Source: Dehalococcoidia bacterium (lineage in GTDB: Bacteria > Chloroflexota > Dehalococcoidia > Dehalococcoidales > RBG-16-60-22). Taken from it: DNA of 10,059 nucleotides. A program made the position numbers and the translations under genes. Numbering within the stretch: the first letter of the stretch is position 1; each line of letters opens with the position of its first letter. The DNA lies in assembly GCA_004375725.1 (NCBI GenBank), contig SOKS01000094.1, forward strand, positions 1 to 10,059, written 5' to 3'. The notes beneath the pieces are model-generated. The model saw only the letters and a program-made list of their open reading frames with translations, made no database searches and was not told where the DNA came from. Below are positions 1 to 6,003 of this stretch, in pieces.

Positions 1-12
1 CATTTCCTAACT

Positions 13-1266
13 ATGGATAACGATAAAGACCGGGTTGTCATTACCGGGACAGGCATTCTGAGCCCCCTCGGTTTAGATACCAGAACTACCTGGGAAGGAT
101 TAATTGCCGGTGAGTCCGGGATTGATTACATCACCCTGTTTGACCCTTCTGACATGGCGGCCAAGTTCGCCGGCGAGGTAAAAGGATTTCAGCCAACCGA
201 CTACATGGAACGCAAGGAAGCCCGCCGCATGGACCGCTTTGCCCAGCTGGCGGTCGCGGCCAGCCGGGAGGCGGTAGAATCAGCGCGACTGGAAATCGAC
301 CACACCAACGACGATGACATTGGGGTCATCATTGGCAGCGGCATTGGCGGGCTGACCACCCTCTTTGAACAGGCCAAGGTGCTCGTGGAAAAAGGTCCAG
401 ACCGCGTAAGCCCGTTCCTGGCCCCGATGATGATTGCCGATATCGCCGCCGCTCAGGTATCCATAGCACTTGGCGTCAAGGGGCCCAATTTCTGCACCAC
501 ATCGGCCTGCTCCAGCGGCTCGGATGCCATCGGTGCCGCGTACGAACTCATCAGACATGGCGATGCTCAGGTCATGCTTGCCGGCGGTACCGAGGCACTC
601 ATCAACCCGCTGGGCATTACCGCTTTCACTGCCCTGAAAGCACTTTCAACCAGGAATGAAGCACCCAAGAAGGCATCACGTCCTTTTGACGCCGAGCGCG
701 ACGGATTTGTCATCAGCGAGGGTGCCTGTGTACTTATCCTGGAGAAGCTTGAGCACGCTCTGAAAAGGGGTGTCCCCGTGCTGGCGGAAATCGCCGCTTA
801 CGGTGCCACGGCCGATTCTTTCCACGTTACCCAGCCGATGGAAAACGGCGAAGGTGCCGCCAGAGCCATACGAATCGCATTGAAAAAGGCAAATATAGCG
901 CCAACGGACATCGATTATATAAACGCCCATGGCACCTCCACTCAGCTGAATGATGTCATGGAGACCAGGGCGATTAAAACGGTCTTTGGTGACTACGCCT
1001 ACCGGGTGCCGATAAGTTCCACCAAGTCAATGCTGGGGCACCTCATCGGCTGTGCCGGAGCTGCTGAAGCGATGGTCTGCATCCTTTCCATCTTGAATGG
1101 CATTATCCCGCCAACCATTAACTACGACCACCCCGATCCCGATTGTGACCTTGACTACGTGCCCAACGTCGCCCGCAAGGCCGAAGTCAAGACTGCATTA
1201 TCCAGCTCGTTTGGTTTTGGCGGGCATAATTCGGTACTGATACTCCGAAGATATACCGAGGCATAA
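13..1266 (+). CDS. fabF: Beta-ketoacyl-ACP synthase II (FabF)
   Basis: Condensing enzyme of type II fatty-acid synthesis: it joins malonyl-ACP to a growing acyl-ACP in the cytoplasm, releasing CO2. The 417 residues match the usual FabF length and cover the whole thiolase-fold domain. Visible motifs are the nucleophile Cys166 in TTSACSSGS (161-169), the catalytic His306 in NAHGTST, Lys338 and His343 in STKSMLGH, and the glycine-rich FGFGG (400-404) that holds the gating phenylalanine. The Cys-His-His triad marks a KAS I/II enzyme rather than FabH (Cys-His-Asn). The ATG at 13 fits the family's N-terminus (RVVITGTGILSPLG), although only 12 bases lie upstream and no ribosome binding site is visible in them. 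An acpP or other fab gene may lie just outside the window (inference). It runs almost directly into recJ. Confidence 0.96.
   Translation: MDNDKDRVVITGTGILSPLGLDTRTTWEGLIAGESGIDYITLFDPSDMAAKFAGEVKGFQPTDYMERKEARRMDRFAQLAVAASREAVESARLEIDHTNDDDIGVIIGSGIGGLTTLFEQAKVLVEKGPDRVSPFLAPMMIADIAAAQVSIALGVKGPNFCTTSACSSGSDAIGAAYELIRHGDAQVMLAGGTEALINPLGITAFTALKALSTRNEAPKKASRPFDAERDGFVISEGACVLILEKLEHALKRGVPVLAEIAAYGATADSFHVTQPMENGEGAARAIRIALKKANIAPTDIDYINAHGTSTQLNDVMETRAIKTVFGDYAYRVPISSTKSMLGHLIGCAGAAEAMVCILSILNGIIPPTINYDHPDPDCDLDYVPNVARKAEVKTALSSSFGFGGHNSVLILRRYTEA
1258..1261 (+). promoter_or_regulatory. recJ ribosome binding site inside the end of fabF
   Basis: GAGG overlaps the last codons of fabF and sits seven bases before the TTG at 1269. 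It supports the non-ATG start of recJ and points to coupling between the two genes. Confidence 0.55.
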
Positions 1267-1268
1267 TC

Positions 1269-2984
1269 TTGAGTCGCTACCGCTGGAATCTGCTGCCACC
1301 GATTCCGCACCAGTATCTGGTCAGCAACTCAGGCATTCCTCCCCTTATCGTCCAGCTTATGTTCAATCGCGGCGTAAAGGAGCCGGCACAACTAGCGTCT
1401 TTCCTCGCCGGTGATATAAATCTTTCCAGTAGCCCGCTACTGCTGCCGGATATGCAACAGGCCATAGCCAGGATATATCAGGCCTTACTTTCCGGAGAAC
1501 CGATAGCTATATATGGTGACTACGACGCCGATGGCATCACCGCGACAGCCCTCCTTGTTCAGGGTCTTTCCGCACTCGGCGGTACCGTGATTCCCTACAT
1601 ACCGCACCGCCTGACCGAAGGCTACGGTTTGAAAACCGCGGCACTGGAGAACCTCCGTCAGCAGGGCATTGGGCTCGTGGTAACCGTCGATTGCGGGATT
1701 ACCAGTCTGTCCGAAGTCAAGCAGGCGCGGAAAATGGGGCTGGACATTGTTATCACCGACCACCACACGCCGCTGCCAGAGATACCACCTGCGGTAGCGA
1801 TTGTCAACCCAAAACTGGCTGGTTCCGCATATCCCTTTACGGAGTTGACCGGTGCCGGAGTAGCCTTCAAGCTAATTCAGGCGTTCTACCAGAGCATTGG
1901 CCGGGAAGAGCCACTGGAAGAACTGATAGACCTGGCAGCACTCGGCACCGTCGCCGATATGTCACCGCTGCTGGGTGAGAACCGCTATCTGGTAAAAGAG
2001 GGGCTCATGGTGATGAATCACAGTCCGCGCCTGGGCATCAGGGCGCTCATTGAACAGGCAGGCCTGAGCGGTGGTAATCTCGACTCCGAATGCATATCAT
2101 GGACAATCGCCCCGCGCCTGAACGCAGCCGGACGACTGGAACACGCGATGTCCAGCTACAAACTGCTCATGACCAATTCCCCAGTTGAAGCCCGCCGACT
2201 GGCAAGATGGCTGGAGCAGAAAAACACTGAACGACAGAAACTGACCGCCAGCACACTGGCGCAGGCACGGGAGCAGGTACTCTCTCGCGGTATTTCCCCG
2301 CTTCTCCTGGCAGGCGATAAGGACTACTTCATCGGCATCGCCGGGCTGGTAGCCAGCCGGCTCGCTGAGGAATTCTACCGCCCAGCGGTGGTCATCAAAA
2401 TCGGTGAAAAGGTGAGCATCGGCAGCTGCCGCAGTATTCCGGAGTTCAACATCATTGCTGCCTTGAAAGAGAGCCAGCACCTGCTTTCGCAGTTCGGCGG
2501 TCACTCTCAAGCGGCTGGCTTCACCCTGCCCACCCAAAATCTGCCCCGCTTTGAGGAAACACTATTAGACCTGGCCACCACCCAGCTCAGAGGAGTTGAC
2601 CTGTGCCCCAGCCTTGATATTGACGCCGAGGTTACCCTGCCCGGCCTGGGCGGCGATACTTTCCAGATAACGCAGCAGCTGGCACCTTTTGGTCGCGGCA
2701 ACCCGGTACCCACCTATCTCAGCCGGCGTGTTGAGGTTATCGACTGCCGCACCATGGGCAACGGCGGCGAGCACCTGCGCTTGAAGCTCAGACAGGATGG
2801 TACCAGATGGGATGGCGTTGCCTTCCGTCAGGGCGGCTGCCTGGCAGATGTCGCCCCATCTCTTGACATCGTTTATAATCTGGAGATAGACCGCTGGCAG
2901 GGAAAGGAGACACTCAGGCTCAATATTCTGGATTTCGCCCCGACCGGTCAATCTTCGAAAAGTAACCTGAAGGACAGGCTCTAA
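1269..2984 (+). CDS. recJ: Single-stranded-DNA-specific exonuclease RecJ
   Basis: RecJ is a metal-dependent 5'-3' exonuclease on single-stranded DNA, used in RecF-type recombination, mismatch repair and base-excision repair. The 571 residues match full-length bacterial RecJ. The DHH domain shows motif I YGDYDADGIT (82-91), motif II VTVDCGI (138-144, Asp141), motif III ITDHH (162-166) and motif IV LGTVADMSPL (225-234, Asp230), so all metal-binding Asp and His positions are present. APRLNAAGRL (281-290) and the DHHA1 signature FGGHSQAAGF (409-418) follow, then the OB-fold region with LAPFGRGNPVP (471-481). The start is a TTG two bases after the fabF stop, with GAGG at 1258-1261 seven bases ahead. 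The N-terminus SRYRWNLLPPIP looks native, so TTG is preferred over any later start. Translation is probably coupled to fabF. Confidence 0.95.
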   Translation: MSRYRWNLLPPIPHQYLVSNSGIPPLIVQLMFNRGVKEPAQLASFLAGDINLSSSPLLLPDMQQAIARIYQALLSGEPIAIYGDYDADGITATALLVQGLSALGGTVIPYIPHRLTEGYGLKTAALENLRQQGIGLVVTVDCGITSLSEVKQARKMGLDIVITDHHTPLPEIPPAVAIVNPKLAGSAYPFTELTGAGVAFKLIQAFYQSIGREEPLEELIDLAALGTVADMSPLLGENRYLVKEGLMVMNHSPRLGIRALIEQAGLSGGNLDSECISWTIAPRLNAAGRLEHAMSSYKLLMTNSPVEARRLARWLEQKNTERQKLTASTLAQAREQVLSRGISPLLLAGDKDYFIGIAGLVASRLAEEFYRPAVVIKIGEKVSIGSCRSIPEFNIIAALKESQHLLSQFGGHSQAAGFTLPTQNLPRFEETLLDLATTQLRGVDLCPSLDIDAEVTLPGLGGDTFQITQQLAPFGRGNPVPTYLSRRVEVIDCRTMGNGGEHLRLKLRQDGTRWDGVAFRQGGCLADVAPSLDIVYNLEIDRWQGKETLRLNILDFAPTGQSSKSNLKDRL

Positions 2985-3000
2985 ATAGCTGCGGCAGGTT
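2956..3000 (-). terminator. Possible weak terminator of the minus-strand operon, inside the recJ 3' end
   Basis: Read on the minus strand, AACCTG (3000-2995) pairs with CAGGTT (2969-2964). Between them an inner stem CAGCT/AGCCTG has one bulged base and a six-base loop. The outer stem is followed by ACTTTTC, a short T run. The internal loop and weak T tract make this a marginal intrinsic terminator. It would lie just past the MFS stop and overlap the last codons and stop of recJ on the other strand. I see no better terminator between the convergent genes, which are only 37 bases apart. Confidence 0.25.
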
Positions 3001-3021
3001 TGAGGTCACCCGGGGTATCTG

Positions 3022-4272
3022 CTATTCTTTTAGCCGAGGTGTCATGGTCATGATTATGGCACCGATGAAAGTGCTGCCAGCCATTACCAGCCACGTGCCC
3101 TGATAGCTTCCCCAGTTGTCAAATACCCAGCCGGCAATCGGTGGTCCGACCATGGTCCCGAGCATTAATATACCCCAGGCAAAACCAATGATGGTGCCGA
3201 AGTTGCCCCGCCCGAAGTGCACCCGCAGCAGTATGCCAACCATAGTATTAATGCCCCCGTACCCGAACCCAAAAAGAACCAGAAAGAGCACCAGCAACCA
3301 ACCCCACCCCAAAGAAACATATTCAAAACAGACCAGCCCCAGTGTCACCATGATTAGAGCGAGCGCTGCCATACGTTTGGGTACATATCTGTCGGCAAAC
3401 CAGCCGAAACTAAAGCGTCCGCCGATACTCAATAGCGGGATAGCTGTGGTTACCAGGCCTGCTGTCGCCCGGACGATGCCTGTGCTGCTCAGGTACGGCA
3501 TCACGTGTGTTACCACTGCCGGTACCACTATGAACTGCGGCATCACCGCCAGCACGACAAACCAGAAAGTGCGTGTTCTCATTGCCTGCCGGGCAGTGAT
3601 GCTTACCTCTTTGGGCAGTTGTTTCACCGCTTCTTCACCAGAGAGAACGGCACTGCGTTCCTCCCCGTCAGGCAGATAGCCGTATTGCTCAGGCTTATGC
3701 CGCATGAGCAGTGAGAGGGGTAATCCGATAACGAGCATGCCAATGCCCATGATGCCTATCGCTGTCCGCCAGTCGTAGACGTCAATCAGCCTGACCATCA
3801 GAGGAACCAGAATGCCGCCGGAGCCGTAACCGCATATCATGATACCGGTAGCCAGGCCCACCCTGCGGTGGAACCAGTTGGCTACCGCGGTTACGGTTAC
3901 CGAGATACCGCAGCTGCTGATCCCCAGCGACATCAAGATAAAGGCAACGTAAAACATGCCAAGGGAGTGTATCTGGCTGAGCAGCAGTAGCCCGAGGCCG
4001 ATGCAGAGTACACCACCGAAGATGAGCCTCCGCGGTCCCCAGCGGTCGACTATTATGCCCGCCACCGGAGCCAGCAGCCCGGCTTCCAGCCCGCGTATGG
4101 AAGCGGCTATCGAAATCGAAGTGTAGCTCCAGCCAAACTCTCCGGCAATCGGCTCAAAAATGGCAGTGAACCCATAGAAGACCGCACCCGCCATATACAG
4201 CGCAATGATGAAACAGGCGCCGACAATCCACCACCCGTAGAAGATTTGCGGCAAACGCCGCGGTGAAGGCAT
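3022..4272 (-). CDS. MFS transporter, oxalate/formate antiporter-like (OFA/monocarboxylate type)
   Basis: Twelve-helix secondary transporter of the inner membrane; substrate unknown. From the ATG at 4272 it has 416 residues. Hydrophobic segments fall into two sets of six (roughly residues 12-190 and 234-410) around a polar central loop near 191-232. The first helix carries FYGWWIVG, typical of OFA and monocarboxylate-type MFS proteins. MFS motif A is GIIVDRWGPRR (72-82), with a degenerate copy GWFADRYVPKRM (290-301) in the second half. By family, organic anions such as small carboxylates are likely substrates (inference). The start is ATG in TAATG, where the lgt stop and this start share one base, a classic sign of coupling. 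A GTG at 4293 would add seven residues inside lgt and is less likely. It is the last gene of the minus-strand block. Confidence 0.88.
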   Translation of the reverse strand: MPSPRRLPQIFYGWWIVGACFIIALYMAGAVFYGFTAIFEPIAGEFGWSYTSISIAASIRGLEAGLLAPVAGIIVDRWGPRRLIFGGVLCIGLGLLLLSQIHSLGMFYVAFILMSLGISSCGISVTVTAVANWFHRRVGLATGIMICGYGSGGILVPLMVRLIDVYDWRTAIGIMGIGMLVIGLPLSLLMRHKPEQYGYLPDGEERSAVLSGEEAVKQLPKEVSITARQAMRTRTFWFVVLAVMPQFIVVPAVVTHVMPYLSSTGIVRATAGLVTTAIPLLSIGGRFSFGWFADRYVPKRMAALALIMVTLGLVCFEYVSLGWGWLLVLFLVLFGFGYGGINTMVGILLRVHFGRGNFGTIIGFAWGILMLGTMVGPPIAGWVFDNWGSYQGTWLVMAGSTFIGAIIMTMTPRLKE

Positions 4273-5045
4273 TACTCTTCTGCCCTCACCCACCTTGTTC
4301 TCATGGCCAGCAGTGGAATAGTAATCGCCAGAACGATGACGGCGATGATCTGTGCCTGATGCAGCCCAAAGAGGAAGGAGGTTCCCTCACGCAGAAAACC
4401 CGTGCCCAAACGGTAAACAGAGTACAGGCTGATATAGACCATATAAAGTGAGCCATCAGGTTTGAGATGCCCTTTCAGTCTGAGCAGCACCCCGAAAACG
4501 AGCAGATTCCAGATGATTTCATAAACCGTTGTCGGGTGTGTGGATACACCAAGAGGGCAGAAACTATCGGGGTGAGTATAGACAATACCCCACGGCAATA
4601 ATGTTTCCAGCCCATAGCAGCAGCCATTGATCGTACAGCCGACTCTTCCAACCGCCTGTGACAGGATAATGCCCGGTGCAATCACGTCGGCCAGATAGGC
4701 AAAGTTGACCTTGCTGAACCGACTGTACGCCCAGACACCTATGGTGGCGCCCAGCACGCCCCCGTAGGCGGTCAGTCCGCCACCACCGATGATTTCCCCC
4801 GGGTGCAGCCCGTAGTATTCCCATCTGTCGATAACATGAAGCAGCCGGGCTAGCACAATGCCAGACGGAATGCCCACCAGCGCCGCGGCGAATACGTTAT
4901 CATAGGAAACCCGGGCACCCTTTTTCACCTGCCAGACTGTCCACAGGAAAACGGTGAGAATCGCCAGGGCAATGAAAATGCCATACCATCTGACTTCAAT
5001 TGAGCCGATGGTGAAAACGACCGGGTCAATGCTTATGGTGATCAT
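4272..5045 (-). CDS. lgt: Prolipoprotein diacylglyceryl transferase (Lgt)
   Basis: Integral membrane enzyme that moves diacylglycerol from phosphatidylglycerol to the lipobox cysteine of prolipoproteins, the first step of lipoprotein maturation. The 257 residues and about seven hydrophobic segments fit the family. Motifs include VRWYGIFIALA (18-28, Tyr21), IGGGGLTAYGGVLGA (86-100), GRVGCTINGCCYG (133-145) and YRLGTGFLRE (211-220). Aligned by eye to E. coli Lgt, the key arginines are kept (Arg143 as Arg134, Arg239 as Arg212). His103 becomes Tyr94, Asn146 becomes Cys137, Glu151 becomes Cys142 and Glu243 becomes Gly216. This GC...GCCYG pattern is familiar from a divergent branch of the family, so the call still stands. 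GAGGAG (5059-5054) lies eight bases before the ATG. It sits 16 bases after ftsY and overlaps the MFS start by one base. Confidence 0.88.
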   Translation of the reverse strand: MITISIDPVVFTIGSIEVRWYGIFIALAILTVFLWTVWQVKKGARVSYDNVFAAALVGIPSGIVLARLLHVIDRWEYYGLHPGEIIGGGGLTAYGGVLGATIGVWAYSRFSKVNFAYLADVIAPGIILSQAVGRVGCTINGCCYGLETLLPWGIVYTHPDSFCPLGVSTHPTTVYEIIWNLLVFGVLLRLKGHLKPDGSLYMVYISLYSVYRLGTGFLREGTSFLFGLHQAQIIAVIVLAITIPLLAMRTRWVRAEE

Positions 5046-5061
5046 TAATTAAACTCCTCAA

Positions 5062-5901
5062 TCAGGCACATAGCGCCTCAACAAAGGCTTCGGCGTCAAA
5101 CTCAGCCATGTCCTCCAGCTTCTCCCCGGTGCCTATATATTTGATCGGTATCTGCAGCTCATCGCAGATAGCCAGCACAATACCGCCCCTGGCGGTGCCA
5201 TCCAGCTTGGCCAGAAATACGCCGGTAACTCCAACCGCGTCCGTGAAGTATCTGGCCTGAGTCAAACCGTTCTGGCCGGTGGTGGCGTCGATTACCAGAA
5301 TCACCTCGTGCGGTGCCGTCCCGTCCATCTTGGCGGCAACCCGTTTTATCTTTTTGAGCTCCTCCATAAGGTTGTACTTGGTGTGGAGACGGCCTGCGGT
5401 ATCAATAACCACCTCCTCGATCTGCCGGTGGTGCGCCGCCTGCAGGGCATCATAGACCACCGCCCCGGGGTCGGCCCCCGGCTGGTGGGCGATGACATCC
5501 ACTCCAGCCCGTTCCCCCCACTTTTTTAACTGGTCAATGGCCGCCGCCCGGAACGTATCCGCCGCCACCAGCAGCACATGTTTACCCTCTTTTTGCCATC
5601 GATGGGCATACTTGGCGACGGACGTTGTCTTACCGCCGCCGTTGACACCGACGAAGAGGGAAACCCTTGGCTGTGCCGGAGAAGCAGGCTCTCCTTGAGA
5701 AGCAACACTTAAAATATTGACCATCTCCGCTTTCAAAGCTTCCCGCACCAGCGAGCCGCTCAGCTTCTCATTATCCGCCTTCTCCCTGACCACACCGATC
5801 AATTTTTCCGCAGTATTGATGCCCACATCCGCGCCAATGAGCAGTTCTTCAAATTCGTCCCATACCTCATCGTCAACCGTCGTGCGGTCGAAGAGGTGCA
5901 T
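5062..5901 (-). CDS. ftsY: Signal recognition particle receptor FtsY (SRP GTPase); true start probably upstream
   Basis: FtsY is the membrane-associated receptor that docks SRP-ribosome complexes at the SecYEG translocon; it and Ffh activate each other's GTPase. From the first ATG it has 279 residues: a partial N domain with [10 protein letters not shown] (18-27), then the G domain with G1 [10 protein letters not shown] (85-94), the insertion-box DTFRAAA (115-121), DTAGR (167-171), [10 protein letters not shown] (231-240, where most relatives have TKLD) and the closing [17 protein letters not shown] (257-273). FtsY rather than Ffh is indicated by the absence of a methionine-rich M domain and by this ending. 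The long acidic A domain of E. coli is absent, as in many bacteria. The ATG at 5901 has no ribosome binding site and would remove the first N-domain helix; coding sequence continues in frame to 5961 (separate entry). lgt follows 16 bases after the stop. Confidence 0.93.
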   Translation of the reverse strand: MHLFDRTTVDDEVWDEFEELLIGADVGINTAEKLIGVVREKADNEKLSGSLVREALKAEMVNILSVASQGEPASPAQPRVSLFVGVNGGGKTTSVAKYAHRWQKEGKHVLLVAADTFRAAAIDQLKKWGERAGVDVIAHQPGADPGAVVYDALQAAHHRQIEEVVIDTAGRLHTKYNLMEELKKIKRVAAKMDGTAPHEVILVIDATTGQNGLTQARYFTDAVGVTGVFLAKLDGTARGGIVLAICDELQIPIKYIGTGEKLEDMAEFDAEAFVEALCA

Positions 5902-5961
5902 GGCCCGGGCAAACCAGGTCTCCCGGCTGCGCTGCAGCGCCTGCGACAGAAAGTTGGCTAT
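5902..5961 (-). other. ftsY: In-frame N-terminal extension of ftsY with a probable ATA start
   Basis: Twenty codons upstream of the ATG remain open and translate as (I)ANFLSQALQRSRETWFARA, which leads directly into [12 protein letters not shown]. The pattern of basic helix, S/T-R-E-x-W/F-F and then L-F fits the first helix of the FtsY N domain. A TAG stop lies immediately before it (5964-5962), so the frame cannot start earlier. No ATG, GTG or TTG occurs in the 20 codons. The first codon is ATA, preceded by a good ribosome binding site. Either AUA is the initiator, a CTG further in is used, or the base is a sequencing or assembly error for ATG. The protein would have 299 residues. Confidence 0.6.
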
Positions 5962-5965
5962 CTAT

Positions 5966-5973
5966 CTCACCTT
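5966..5973 (-). promoter_or_regulatory. Probable ftsY ribosome binding site
   Basis: AAGGTGAG on the minus strand ends four bases before the ATA at 5961-5959. The same AAGGTGA core precedes the synthase gene at 8820, which supports its being a genuine site here. It is far too distant to serve the ATG at 5901. Confidence 0.5.
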
Positions 5974-6003
5974 TTCCCTAGATTTGAAAGTTAAACAGCC
6001 TTA

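Noticed and set aside
2097..2537. 146-codon open frame on the minus strand
   Set aside because: Antisense to recJ across its DHHA1 region; no independent support.
3116..3679. 187-codon open frame on the plus strand
   Set aside because: It lies antisense within the MFS transporter, has a composition of scattered Pro, Thr and Lys, and shows no family features; a shadow of the real frame.
4272..4293. GTG start for the MFS gene seven codons upstream
   Set aside because: It would lie inside lgt and add polar residues before the usual N-terminus; the TAATG overlap at 4272 is a more typical coupled start.
5062..5901. AKLD in place of TKLD in the FtsY G4 motif as a loss of function
   Set aside because: The Lys and Asp that contact guanine are kept, and I regard Ala at this position as ordinary variation.
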